This document shows positions 26,085-34,527 of a stretch of DNA of 37,849 nt, piece after piece (the first letter of the stretch is position 1; every line of letters starts with the position of its first letter). A program made the position numbers and the translations under genes. The notes below the pieces were generated by a model that did not search any database, had not been told where the DNA came from, and saw only the letters and a list, made by a program, of their open reading frames with translations. Source of the DNA: Synechococcales cyanobacterium bin31.maxbin.ball.101 (GTDB lineage Bacteria; Cyanobacteriota; Cyanobacteriia; Leptolyngbyales; Leptolyngbyaceae); NCBI GenBank assembly GCA_013298165.1, contig JAAFJU010000031.1, positions 1-37,849 of the forward strand, read 5' to 3'.

Positions 26085-27323
26085 ATGGAAAAAATTGTCA
26101 TTCTCTGTGTCGATGATGAACCTAATGTTCTTAGCAGTCTCAAGATTGATCTCAGACGATCGCTTGGGCCATCTTACCTCGTGGAAACCGCTGAAAGCGG
26201 TCAAGAGACGCTGTCACTTTTGACGGAGCTTTTGGAGGAGGGCTATGAGGTTGCGGTGGTGATTGTGGATTACATCATGCCGGGGATGAAAGGCGATGAA
26301 CTGCTTAAACATGTTCATAGCAAAGTTCCTAATGCCATCAACATTATGCTGAGCGGTCAAGCAGATATTGACGCCGTGGCGCGATCTATTGAACATGCCA
26401 AACTCTATCGCTTCATGGCCAAACCCTGGCGATCGGAAGATCTGACGCTCACGACCCAAAAAGCCCTGCAATCCTACGAAGCCGATCGTGCCCTCAAGTT
26501 GAAAACAGAGGAAATTCAATCTCTCAACGACGAACTCAAACGGATTAATCAAAGCCTTGAGCATACCGTCAACGAACGGACGCTTCAACTTCAGGCCACC
26601 GTCAAAGAACTGCAAATCCTCAGTCAACTCAAGGATGACTTTCTCCATGTGGTCTCCCATGACCTGCGTACACCCGTGGCGGGAATGCTGATGATCCTGC
26701 GACGACTACAAAATAAGGTTCCGTCCGATCCCACCAATCAACCTCTTTCGGTCTCCCTGACGCGGGAATTACTCGACAGTCTAGTCCAAGGCAGTGAACG
26801 ACAGCTCAAGCTACTTGAAACGCTGGTCGAAGCCCATTTCAGTGAAATTCATGGGATTCCGATCGCCACAGAACTGGTGGATTTTGGACATTACATGCAG
26901 CAAATTGCGACGGATCTGGAAAGTTGGCTTCAGGATCAGCGGGCCAGTATCAATGTCGTCTGTAGCCCAGACTTGCCGTTGATTCCGATCGATCCCCTGC
27001 AAATCCGCCGCATCTACGAAAACATCATCTCCAACGCCTGCAAGCACAATCGCCCCGGTATTCAAATCACGCTCACCGCTAGCCAACGGGACAGTCAGCT
27101 CTATTGCACCATTCAAGATAACGGGGTTGGGATGCCCATAGAGGACTGCCATAGTCTCTTTGAACGGTATGCCCGAGGCGGGGCCAGGGCACAGCGATCG
27201 GTGGGTCTGGGCTTGGGCCTATTTCTATGTCGCCAAATTATTCAAGAGCATGGCGGTGAAATTAATGCAGAAAGTTCCCCCGGTGAAGGGCTAACCATTT
27301 GGTTTACGCTCCCCATGAACTAG
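26085..27323 (+). CDS. Response-regulator receiver/histidine kinase hybrid
   Basis: The 412-residue cytoplasmic signalling protein has no membrane span. An N-terminal REC domain (about 1-125) has the acidic pair in CVDDEPN, phospho-acceptor Asp in VIVDYIMPGMKG (about 61) and Lys in FMAKPWR. A coiled coil (about 140-185) leads to a HisKA domain with HVVSHDLRTPVAG (His about 191). The HATPase domain has the N box NIISNACKHN, G1 DNGVGMP and G2 GLGLGLFLCRQII. All catalytic residues are present. REC at the N-terminus with the kinase after it suggests that phosphorylation by another kinase controls this one. No output regulator is adjacent. Its 3' end is repeated at 27398-27450. Confidence 0.93.
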   Translation: MEKIVILCVDDEPNVLSSLKIDLRRSLGPSYLVETAESGQETLSLLTELLEEGYEVAVVIVDYIMPGMKGDELLKHVHSKVPNAINIMLSGQADIDAVARSIEHAKLYRFMAKPWRSEDLTLTTQKALQSYEADRALKLKTEEIQSLNDELKRINQSLEHTVNERTLQLQATVKELQILSQLKDDFLHVVSHDLRTPVAGMLMILRRLQNKVPSDPTNQPLSVSLTRELLDSLVQGSERQLKLLETLVEAHFSEIHGIPIATELVDFGHYMQQIATDLESWLQDQRASINVVCSPDLPLIPIDPLQIRRIYENIISNACKHNRPGIQITLTASQRDSQLYCTIQDNGVGMPIEDCHSLFERYARGGARAQRSVGLGLGLFLCRQIIQEHGGEINAESSPGEGLTIWFTLPMN

Positions 27324-27524
27324 GCCCTATTAAGTTAAGATATGCTAAGTACTGTCAAGAATCATGATGAACATCACCTGGTTAATCCTCCTAGGCGAAA
27401 GTTCCCCCGGTGAAGGGCTAACCATTTGGTTTACGCTCCCCATGAACTAGGCCCTATTAAGTTAAGATATGCTAAGTACTGTCAAGAATCATGATGAACA
27501 TCACCTGGTTAATCCTCCTAGGCG
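27271..27524. repeat. Perfect 127-bp tandem duplication at a gene junction
   Basis: 27271-27397 is repeated exactly at 27398-27524. The unit holds the last 53 bp of the kinase gene, the intergenic gap and the first 34 bp of the methyltransferase gene. The first copy creates a chimeric 28-residue frame (27364-27450) joining MMNITWLILLG to the kinase C-terminus. Removing one copy leaves both genes whole. A length of exactly 127 bp equals a common maximum k-mer in short-read assembly, so an unmerged contig overlap is likely. A real recent duplication cannot be excluded. Confidence 0.9.
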
Positions 27525-28426
27525 TTGCGGGCCTAGCTGCTCTTTATCTGCTCAGCCCTCGCCGCTATCAGTCGGGAGAGTCGGTGGCAACGGCCTACGA
27601 TGAATGGACGGAAGACGGCATTTTGGAGTTTTATTGGGGGGAGCATATTCATTTAGGCCATTATGGTGCGCCACCAAAACGGAAGGATTTTCTAGCGGCG
27701 AAGGCTGATTTTGTCCATGAGATGGTGAAGTGGGGTGGTTTGGACCAGCTTCCTAAGGGAACGACGGTGCTGGATGTGGGCTGTGGCATCGGCGGAAGTA
27801 GCCGGATTTTGGCGCGGGATTATCAGTTTCAGGTGACGGGGATTACGATTAGTCCGGGTCAGGTGCAACGGGCGACGGAGTTGACCCCTGAGGGCGTGAG
27901 CGCAAGGTTTCAACGGGACGATGCGATGAATTTGTCCTTTGCGGACGGCAGTTTTGATGTGGTGTGGTGTATTGAGGCGGGTCCTCACATGCCGGATAAG
28001 GCGGGGTTTGCGAAGGAATTGATGCGGGTGTTGAAACCCGGTGGCGTGCTGGTGGTGGCGGATTGGAATCAGCGAGATGCGCGGAAGAAGCCGCTGGTGC
28101 TGTGGGAGCGCTGGGTGATGAAGCAGCTTCTGGACCAGTGGGCGCATCCGGAGTTTGCCAGTATTGAGGGCTTTGCGGAGTTGATTGAGGCGACGGGATT
28201 GGCTCAGGAGCAGTCTGTGACCACCGCAGATTGGACTCAGGAAACGCTGCCGTCGTGGTTGGATTCAATTTGGCAGGGGATTGTGCGTCCGGCGGGATTG
28301 ATTAAGTTTGGGTTGCCGGGTTTTGTCAAATCGCTGAGAGAAGTGCCGACGCTGATTTTGATGCGGATTGCTTTTGGTCAGGGGTTATGTCGATTTGGGA
28401 TGTTCCGATCGGTCCGTCAGGGTTAA
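27491..28426 (+). CDS. MPBQ/MSBQ-type methyltransferase (plastoquinone/tocopherol pathway)
   Basis: This SAM-dependent enzyme methylates 2-methyl-6-phytyl- or 6-solanesyl-benzoquinol, a step in tocopherol and plastoquinone synthesis. The 311-residue protein has an N-terminal membrane anchor (WLILLGVAGLAALYLLSP). The conserved WTEDGILEFYWGEHIHLGHY follows, then SAM motif VLDVGCGIGGSSRILA. Motif II/III regions are FDVVWCIEAGPHMPDKAGFA and LKPGGVLVVADWNQRD. It matches the Synechocystis Sll0418 protein closely, as I recall that sequence, including the C-terminal CRFGMF. Codons are G-rich at third positions and the gene lacks CGATCG sites until its very end, unlike neighbours. Its first codons lie in the 127-bp duplication. 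It is convergent with chlI. Confidence 0.92.
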   Translation: MMNITWLILLGVAGLAALYLLSPRRYQSGESVATAYDEWTEDGILEFYWGEHIHLGHYGAPPKRKDFLAAKADFVHEMVKWGGLDQLPKGTTVLDVGCGIGGSSRILARDYQFQVTGITISPGQVQRATELTPEGVSARFQRDDAMNLSFADGSFDVVWCIEAGPHMPDKAGFAKELMRVLKPGGVLVVADWNQRDARKKPLVLWERWVMKQLLDQWAHPEFASIEGFAELIEATGLAQEQSVTTADWTQETLPSWLDSIWQGIVRPAGLIKFGLPGFVKSLREVPTLILMRIAFGQGLCRFGMFRSVRQG

Positions 28427-28451
28427 GCCCTCGATCGGGTGATCCTCTAGT

Positions 28452-28540
28452 CCCGATCCCCCTAACCCCCTTAAAAAGGGGGGACCGGAGATGTAATTTC
28501 TTAAAGTCCCCCTTTTTAAGGGGGATTTAGGGGGATCGGG
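28452..28540. repeat. GC-rich inverted repeat between convergent genes
   Basis: The left arm, CCCGATCCCCCTAACCCCCT and on to 28485, and the right arm at 28506-28540 are near-perfect reverse complements around a spacer of about 20 nt. The transcript would form a very stable hairpin from either strand. It fills the gap between the methyltransferase and chlI 3' ends. It is probably a dispersed palindromic element that also serves as a transcript end. Confidence 0.85.
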
Positions 28541-28559
28541 GTTTTAAGGGGAACTCGAT

Positions 28560-29624
28560 CTATTCTTCCATCCCAAAGACTTCATCAAACACCTGGCTGA
28601 CCTTGCTTCCAGTGTCGATCGACGACATGGGATCCTTTCTCAACCGATGACGTAAACACAGGGTTGCAACCCGGCGAATGTCGTCAACGGTGACTTCGGT
28701 GCGGTTCTCATAGGCCGCGAGCGCTTTAGCGGCGCGGTTGGTCACGATGTCTCCGCGCAATCCGTCTACGTCCAGCGTTGAACAGACTTGGGAGATTTTG
28801 ACGCGGTACTCGTGATCGAGTTTGACGCTCTTGAGCCGCTCTTGGGCTTGCACGATTTTTTCCTGGAGACCGTCTTGCTGCGGTTGGAACTGCGTCAAGA
28901 AGGTGGGCGGGTTGGAATCAAATTCGGTGCGTTGTTCGACGATTTGGACGCGCAGTTCGGGGTCTTTGACCGTGCGAATTTCGGCGTGCATTCCGAAGCG
29001 ATCGAGCAGTTGAGGCCGCAGTTCGCCTTCTTCCGGGTTGCCGGACCCCACGAGGACAAAGCGGGCCGGATGGCGAATGGAGATGCCTTCGCGTTCCACG
29101 GTGTTCCAGCCGGATGCAGCGGAGTCAAGCAAAACGTCCACGAGGTGATCGTCCAGCAGGTTGACTTCATCCACGTACAAAATGCCACGATTGGCTTTGG
29201 CCAGCAGTCCGGGTTCAAAGGCTTTCACCCCTTCAGAGAGGGCTTTTTCGATGTCGATCGTGCCGCAGACGCGATCTTCCGTTGCGCCGAGGGGAAGGTC
29301 CACCATTTGGACCTTTTTCTTCGCGGTCGTCACGGTTTTACCCTGTTCGATGAAGAGCCGAACCTCATCGCCCATGATTTCGGGGTCCGTGGGATGGCTG
29401 TTGAAGGGGTCATCTGCGACGACGTCAATTTCAGGCAGCAAATCCGCAAGGGCACGAATGGTGGTGGATTTTCCGGTGCCACGATCGCCCATGATCATCA
29501 CGCCACCGATTTTGGGGTCGATGATGTTGAGGATCAATGCCAGTTTCATTTCCTCCTGACCGACGATGGCAGTAAACGGAAACACCGCGCGGCGGCGCAG
29601 TTGGGTAGGAGCATCAGGAGTCAT
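28560..29624 (-). CDS. chlI: Magnesium chelatase ATPase subunit I
   Basis: ChlI is the AAA+ subunit that, with ChlD and ChlH, inserts magnesium into protoporphyrin IX, the first committed step of chlorophyll synthesis. ATG 29624 ([12 protein letters not shown]) gives 354 residues, normal for the family. The 22-residue extension to 29690 is not expected. Walker A is GDRGTGKST and Walker B is [12 protein letters not shown]. Sensor and arginine-finger regions are [20 protein letters not shown]. The C-terminal lid is [20 protein letters not shown]. The enzyme is cytoplasmic or stroma-facing. It stands alone here, flanked on both sides by palindromic repeats, and is not next to chlD or chlH. Confidence 0.97.
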   Translation of the reverse strand: MTPDAPTQLRRRAVFPFTAIVGQEEMKLALILNIIDPKIGGVMIMGDRGTGKSTTIRALADLLPEIDVVADDPFNSHPTDPEIMGDEVRLFIEQGKTVTTAKKKVQMVDLPLGATEDRVCGTIDIEKALSEGVKAFEPGLLAKANRGILYVDEVNLLDDHLVDVLLDSAASGWNTVEREGISIRHPARFVLVGSGNPEEGELRPQLLDRFGMHAEIRTVKDPELRVQIVEQRTEFDSNPPTFLTQFQPQQDGLQEKIVQAQERLKSVKLDHEYRVKISQVCSTLDVDGLRGDIVTNRAAKALAAYENRTEVTVDDIRRVATLCLRHRLRKDPMSSIDTGSKVSQVFDEVFGMEE

Positions 29625-29736
29625 TACCACAGGATTTTCTCTTGTCTTAATAAAATTAAAGTTTTTCGGTTGAATGTAACCTTTTCTCAATTCATTGTCG
29701 CATATGACCGTTCGCGTTCACGGACGATCGCCCTGA

Positions 29737-29827
29737 CGAACCGCCCCCCGGCCCCCAATTCTGGGGGAGCCGGACTAAAGAGTAGATTCATGTCCCCCCA
29801 GAATTGGGGGTTAGGGGGCCATCCGCC
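29737..29827. repeat. GC-rich inverted repeat between gatB and chlI
   Basis: 29737-29771 matches 25275-25309 except for one base. A second half at about 29792-29827 (CCCCCCAGAATTGGGGG) is inverted relative to it. The arms form a long imperfect hairpin around about 20 nt. It sits downstream of the gatB stop and upstream of chlI, on the transcript of gatB, where it may end or stabilise the mRNA. Confidence 0.8.
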
Positions 29828-29854
29828 AGGATCTATAAGAAGTACTAACAAATC

Positions 29855-31351
29855 CTAAGCATTCAGCTTTTCAGCCACCAACTGATTGGCCAGCTTCGGA
29901 TCGGCCTTGCCCCCCGTCTTCTTCAGCACTTGGCCCACAAAGAACCCAAGCATTTTGGTCTTGCCGTTCTTGTACTGTTCGAGTTCGTTCGGGAAGGCCG
30001 CGATCACCTCATCGATCGCCGCCGCAATCACCCCTGGATCAGAGATCTGCAACAAGCCTTTTTTCTCAACGATCGCCTTGGCCGACCCGCCGTTTTCCAA
30101 CAAATCCGGCAGGATATCTTTCGCAATCTTGTTGCTAATCGTGCCGCCTTCAATCAGATTGACCAATTCCGCGAGTTCCACAGGTTTGATCTTCAGGTCG
30201 GTGATGCCCATTCCGGTGTTGGCATTCAGATAAGCGCTGATGTCACCCATAATCCAGTTAGAGGACTGCTTGGCGGGGGCACCTGCAGCGATCGTCTGTT
30301 CAAAATATTCGGCAATGCTCCGATCGTCCGTCAACACTTTGGTGTCGTAAGGAGACAGACCCAAATCATCTTGGTAACGGTGACGCTTTTGAATCGGGAG
30401 TTCCGGCAATTCGCCTTTCCAGCCATCGCGGCGCGCATCAGACACCTCGATCGGCCCGAGATCCGGCTCTGGGAAATAGCGATAGTCGCTGGATCCTTCC
30501 TTGACCCGCATCGATCGGGTCAACTGCGCCCCTTCATCCCACAGACGAGTCTCTTGAATGATTTTGCCGCCCGCTTCGATTTCGGTGATTTGCCGATCGA
30601 TTTCATAGTCGATCGCCCGGTGGATGGCATTGAACGAGTTCATGTTTTTGATTTCCACCTTGGTCCCGAATTGCTCAGTCCCCACAGGTCTCACGGAAAT
30701 GTTGACATCACACCGCAGCGATCCCTCCTGCATGTTGCCATCACAAACGCCCAGATACCGTACAATCCGGCGAATCTCTTGGGCATATTCAGCCGCTTCT
30801 TGACCTGTGCGAATGTCCGGTTCAGACACGATTTCAATCAGCGGAACCCCAGCTCGGTTGTAGTCCACCAGAGAATAGGACGATCCCGCCAGTTGGTCGC
30901 TGCCCGCATGGACCAGTTTGCCTGCATCTTCTTCCATGTGCAGACGGGTCACGCCGATCTTCTTGCGGCGGGAGGTGCCGGATTTTTTGTCATAGATTTC
31001 GACTTCGACCCAGCCATGTTCAGCGATCGGCAGGTCGAACTGCGAGATTTGGTAGTTCTTGGGCAAATCTGGATAGAAATATTGCTTACGATCGAACTTA
31101 CTGTAGGGGGCGATCGCGCAATTCAGAGCCAGTCCAGCCTTCACCGCATATTCCAACACCTTCTCATTCAGGACCGGAAGTACCCCGGGTAGCCCCATAC
31201 AGATGGGATCGATGTGGGTATTCGGCTGCGCCCCAAATAACGTCGAACTGTCGGAGAAAATTTTAGTGTTAGTGCTGAGTTGACAGTGGGTTTCCAGGCC
31301 AATCACGGCCTCATACTGAGTGGTGGATTTAGTAGGGGTCGCAGCCGTCAT
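29855..31351 (-). CDS. gatB: Aspartyl/glutamyl-tRNA amidotransferase subunit B
   Basis: GatB is the kinase/transamidase subunit of GatCAB, which converts Glu-tRNA-Gln to Gln-tRNA-Gln. The 498-residue length fits the family. The N-terminal AVIGLETHCQLSTNTKIF is conserved. The family signature is VDYNRAGVPLIEIVSEPD, and the metal/ATP region includes RKQYFYPDLPKNYQISQ. The C-terminal YqeY-like tail domain ends VGQVLKKTGGKADPKLANQL. Cyanobacteria generally lack GlnS, so this enzyme should be essential. AsnS is also encoded in this window, so Asn-tRNA is made directly and GatCAB is needed mainly for Gln. It is divergent from the PP2C gene across a 407-bp gap. Confidence 0.97.
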   Translation of the reverse strand: MTAATPTKSTTQYEAVIGLETHCQLSTNTKIFSDSSTLFGAQPNTHIDPICMGLPGVLPVLNEKVLEYAVKAGLALNCAIAPYSKFDRKQYFYPDLPKNYQISQFDLPIAEHGWVEVEIYDKKSGTSRRKKIGVTRLHMEEDAGKLVHAGSDQLAGSSYSLVDYNRAGVPLIEIVSEPDIRTGQEAAEYAQEIRRIVRYLGVCDGNMQEGSLRCDVNISVRPVGTEQFGTKVEIKNMNSFNAIHRAIDYEIDRQITEIEAGGKIIQETRLWDEGAQLTRSMRVKEGSSDYRYFPEPDLGPIEVSDARRDGWKGELPELPIQKRHRYQDDLGLSPYDTKVLTDDRSIAEYFEQTIAAGAPAKQSSNWIMGDISAYLNANTGMGITDLKIKPVELAELVNLIEGGTISNKIAKDILPDLLENGGSAKAIVEKKGLLQISDPGVIAAAIDEVIAAFPNELEQYKNGKTKMLGFFVGQVLKKTGGKADPKLANQLVAEKLNA

Positions 31352-31758
31352 AATGGTTCTATACCGTATTGCATTCTGAAGTTCTGACGTTGGCTATTGT
31401 AGCGCGTGGGGCGAACCACTATGACGGGGAGTTGCAGGGTTCTCGATTCAGTTGCTGTTCAGCTTCTAGGGCTTGCGATCGTAACTTCCCCGGACAAATA
31501 GGGAAAACTTTGAATAGCTAAATAAACATCTCTCTGGCCATATCTCTGGCCACTTTGCAAGGTCTGCTTAACCTGTTCTTAAGGTAAACGCAGCAAGCTG
31601 TAGCCTCTATGTCACAATTACAACATCTTCTCGCCATGATCTCAGCCTAGACTATACAAATAAGATCTACAGGAGTATTTTCTAGCTCTTGCTTACGCGC
31701 CTAATCTACCTCGTCCTCACCTCCGTCACTCACTAAAACTCACTAAGCCCTGTTAATC
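31352..31758. promoter_or_regulatory. Divergent promoter region between gatB and the PP2C gene
   Basis: These 407 bp hold no credible coding frame. On the - strand TACAAT (complement of 31395-31400) could be a gatB -10 element, without a clear -35. TCTCTGGCCA occurs at 31531-31540 and again at 31543-31552, a 12-bp period. No RNA gene was seen. Confidence 0.45.
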
Positions 31759-32781
31759 ATGACTCCGACGCCCGCCGAATTTGAGAATAGCGACCTTGAG
31801 ATGGGTGGAACCACGCCTCTCAGTCCAGCCCTCAAAGCCCCTATGGGCCTGTCGGTTGAGAATTCGCAACAGGACGATATGCCGACGATCGTTCTACCGA
31901 TGCAGCTTTCGAGTCTAGAGGAAGCGGCTCGAACGGATGTGGGACAGCAGCGAGACCATAACGAAGATTTTTTTAGTCTCTCGACTCAACTCAGCAAGTC
32001 AGAACGGCCTTCAGGACGAGTGGTGCAAGGTCGAGGCGTCTATATTCTCTGTGACGGGATGGGCGGTCATGCAGGCGGAGAAGTGGCCAGCCAATTGGCC
32101 GTTGAAACATTACAAAACTTTTTCCAGGACTATTGGAGCCATCAAGAGGCGGCACATTCCAGCCAGTTTGGCACGCCCTGGAATGCGTTAGCCCTGCAGC
32201 TTCCCCCCAGCACCACTATTCGTAAAGGCATCCAACTGGCCAATCAAGCCATTTTCGATCGCAACCAAGAGGACTCCCGCATGGGCCATGGCCGCATGGG
32301 GACGACGCTCGTTGCGGTGATCCTCTGCGGAACGGCAGTGGCGATCGCCCATGTCGGCGACAGTCGCGTCTATCGCTACACCCGCAAGCGCGGTCTAGAA
32401 CAGCTCACCGTGGATCACGAAGTCGGACAGCGGGAGATTCAGCGCGGAACCGACCCAGACGTGGCCTACGCCCGCCCTGATGCCTACCAGCTTACGCAGG
32501 CGCTGGGACCCCGTGATGAGAGCTATGTCGAGCCAGATGTACAGTTTTTAGAACTGGCAGAAGATACCTTGATCTTGCTGGCTTCTGACGGTCTGACGGA
32601 CAATGACCTGCTGGAAAATCACTGGCAAAGCCATCTAGATCCGATGATGAGTTCTCAAATGAGCCTAGAACAGGGCGTTCGGCAGTTGGTGGATTTGGCC
32701 AATGAGGTGAATGGTCATGACAATATCACCGCGATCGCAGTCCGGGCCAAGGTTCGGCCTAATCTGGATCAGCTTCGTTAA
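31759..32781 (+). CDS. PP2C-family protein serine/threonine phosphatase
   Basis: This is a metal-dependent phosphatase that removes phosphate from Ser/Thr of proteins. The 340-residue sequence has a disordered N-terminal extension of about 50 residues. The PP2C motifs follow in order: RTDVGQQRDHNED, ILCDGMGGHAGGEVAS, HGRMGTTLVAVIL, IAHVGDSRVYRY, LLASDGLTDND and GHDNITAIAV. All metal-binding Asp residues are present. There is no membrane segment, so it should be cytoplasmic. The GNAT gene begins 23 bp after its stop with its own Shine-Dalgarno, so the two are likely cotranscribed. The target is unknown; no kinase gene is adjacent. Confidence 0.94.
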   Translation: MTPTPAEFENSDLEMGGTTPLSPALKAPMGLSVENSQQDDMPTIVLPMQLSSLEEAARTDVGQQRDHNEDFFSLSTQLSKSERPSGRVVQGRGVYILCDGMGGHAGGEVASQLAVETLQNFFQDYWSHQEAAHSSQFGTPWNALALQLPPSTTIRKGIQLANQAIFDRNQEDSRMGHGRMGTTLVAVILCGTAVAIAHVGDSRVYRYTRKRGLEQLTVDHEVGQREIQRGTDPDVAYARPDAYQLTQALGPRDESYVEPDVQFLELAEDTLILLASDGLTDNDLLENHWQSHLDPMMSSQMSLEQGVRQLVDLANEVNGHDNITAIAVRAKVRPNLDQLR

Positions 32782-32804
32782 GGAAAAGGCTAAGGACAAG
32801 CGGA

Positions 32805-33368
32805 ATGCAGACTTTGAGTGCATTGAACTTATTAGAAACCTTAGAAACCGATCGAACCGTCATGCGGCCTTTTCAGGACGAGGATTTGATCGACCTTTGC
32901 GCGATTTTGGGCGATCCCCTCGTGATGCGCCATACCGCCACCGGAAAACCCAAAACGCCCGCTCTCACCGCTAGCTATCTCTACAGTCAGCAGGACCATC
33001 AAGAGATCCACGGATTTAGTCTGTGGGCTGTTTTTCGTCGATCGGACGATCGGTTGATCGGGCAATGTGGCCTAGCCCGACTCCGGACCACGGGCGAAAC
33101 TACGCTGGGTTATACCTTGGCTCAGGATTGCTGGGGAAATGGCTATGCAACTGAAACGACGATCGCCTGGTTGCACCATGGCTTTGGACAGTTAAAACTC
33201 GATCGAATTCTGGCGGCGGTCAAACCGGATAATGTCGCATCCCTGCGGGTTTTGGACAAATTGGGCATGAGCTTCGATCGGACTGATACCTTTTACGGCT
33301 GTCCCTGTTCCTACTACGCCATCGATCGAGACCAATGGAACGCTTCTAAGATCGGGTCTGCCCGTTGA
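32805..33368 (+). CDS. GNAT acetyltransferase (RimJ/RimL type)
   Basis: The 187-residue protein fits the RimJ/RimL subgroup: TVMRPFQDEDLIDLCAILGD at the N-terminus, then LIGQCGLARLRTTGETTLGY. The acetyl-CoA loop region is DCWGNGYATETTIAWLHHGF. LDRILAAVKPDNVASLRVLDKLGM is the typical beta5/alpha4 end. AAGGA lies 8 nt before the ATG. It probably acetylates an amino group on a protein or small molecule; the substrate cannot be told. Its last 55 bp overlap, tail to tail, the 3' end of thiO on the other strand, so the two transcripts are antisense there. Confidence 0.92.
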   Translation: MQTLSALNLLETLETDRTVMRPFQDEDLIDLCAILGDPLVMRHTATGKPKTPALTASYLYSQQDHQEIHGFSLWAVFRRSDDRLIGQCGLARLRTTGETTLGYTLAQDCWGNGYATETTIAWLHHGFGQLKLDRILAAVKPDNVASLRVLDKLGMSFDRTDTFYGCPCSYYAIDRDQWNASKIGSAR

Positions 33369-34411
33369 ATCGTGATCCAATCTGCAATCAATTCTCCCGT
33401 AATCGGCGTCAACAAAATACCATTGCGGCCATGCCCCGTGGCATAGGTCAGATTTTTGTAGCCACTCTCTCCCAAAATCGGCCATTCATCCGGCGTCACA
33501 GGCCGATACCCCATCCAAAACTCTTCGATCGGCCAATGGGCAATCTCGGGCACTAACCGCGTCGCCCCCTGTAAAAGCTGCATCATGCCCGACGGTGTAT
33601 TTCCCGGCAAAAAGCCCACATCCTCACTCGTCGCCCCGATCACCAGCCGACCATCCCGGCGGGGAACCAGATAAATCTCCGCACCGAAGAGGACGATTTT
33701 GATCGGGAGGTCTTCGGGGGTAGCGCCTGTCGGCATTCGCACCGATAGCAGTTGTCCTTTGCGGGGCTTCACTGGAATCGGTAAGAGAGCTTGTGACCAG
33801 GCACCTGTGGCAAGAACATAGTGCTGAGCTTGCAGATCGCCTAGGGACGTTTTTAACCCGGTGATCCGATCGCCCGATCGCTCAAATTCCGTCACTGTTG
33901 AAGTCTGAATCTCAATGCCTTGCGCCACCACCGCCGCCTGAAGCGCCCGGTAAAGCAGCCGATTGTCCACCTGAGCATCCTGAGGAAACCACCATCCGCC
34001 CTGCACCGCGTCACTGAGATGGGGTTGGATCTGGTGAATCCGATCCCGATCGGCCCATTCGTCCGGCAGATGACCAAAGCCTTGAATCGCCGACTCTTTC
34101 GACTGCAAAGCGGGCGCGAGGATGCCTGAAGCCCAATAGCCCGCACTCTGACCTGCGATCGTCTCTAGTTTTTCAATCCAACTGGGATAGAGATCTCGGC
34201 TGCGCAGACACAAATCCAACATTTTTCCAGGGGGCAAGGCTTCCGCTTGCGGCGCTAACATCCCCGCTGCAGCCCAGGAGGCTCCTTCTTGGAGACTTCG
34301 ACTAAGCACTCGCACCTTGCAGCCCCGATCGTGCAATGCCAGCGCGATCGACAATCCCATCACCCCGCCACCCACCACTAAAACTGTCTCAGCCACCGTC
34401 TCAGCAAGCAT
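33314..34411 (-). CDS. thiO: Glycine oxidase ThiO
   Basis: ThiO is an FAD enzyme that oxidises glycine to iminoglycine (dehydroglycine), used by ThiG to build the thiazole of thiamine. ATG 34411 is preferred to a TTG at 34423. The 365-residue protein starts with the dinucleotide fold VLVVGGGVMGLSIALALHDR, then ASWAAAGMLAPQAEAL, which is typical of ThiO. The middle has YVLATGAWSQALLPIPVKPR. The C-terminal DEWPILGESGYKNLTYATGH and GRNGILLTPITGE bind FAD and substrate. thiG lies about 1 kb away on the opposite strand. In several cyanobacteria ThiO and ThiG are fused; here they are separate genes. Confidence 0.95.
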   Translation of the reverse strand: MLAETVAETVLVVGGGVMGLSIALALHDRGCKVRVLSRSLQEGASWAAAGMLAPQAEALPPGKMLDLCLRSRDLYPSWIEKLETIAGQSAGYWASGILAPALQSKESAIQGFGHLPDEWADRDRIHQIQPHLSDAVQGGWWFPQDAQVDNRLLYRALQAAVVAQGIEIQTSTVTEFERSGDRITGLKTSLGDLQAQHYVLATGAWSQALLPIPVKPRKGQLLSVRMPTGATPEDLPIKIVLFGAEIYLVPRRDGRLVIGATSEDVGFLPGNTPSGMMQLLQGATRLVPEIAHWPIEEFWMGYRPVTPDEWPILGESGYKNLTYATGHGRNGILLTPITGELIADWITIQRADPILEAFHWSRSMA

Positions 34412-34453
34412 CACCACAGCCAATCACCCAATCGCAGCATTTTCGCGATTCCA

Positions 34454-34483
34454 AAAACAAAAGCAGCCCTTTGCAGGACTGCC
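34454..34483 (-). terminator. Intrinsic terminator after the small membrane protein gene
   Basis: Read on the - strand, GCAGTCC and GGGCTGC form a 7-bp stem with one G-U pair and a 6-nt loop, followed by TTTTGTTTTT. It lies between the gene at 34528-34917 and thiO, so the two are probably separate transcripts. Confidence 0.75.
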
Positions 34484-34527
34484 TTCGATCGTATCATTGT
34501 CAGGTTTGGAACCCTAAATCAATCCAG

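Noticed and set aside
28788-29858. Long + strand open frame (356 codons) opposite chlI
   Set aside because: It is antisense to a highly conserved chlI sequence, has no recognisable domain and uses codons that mirror chlI.
29930-31192. Long + strand open frame (420 codons) opposite gatB
   Set aside because: It is a shadow of gatB. Its composition is rich in His, Arg, Asp and Phe as expected from antisense reading, with no domain.
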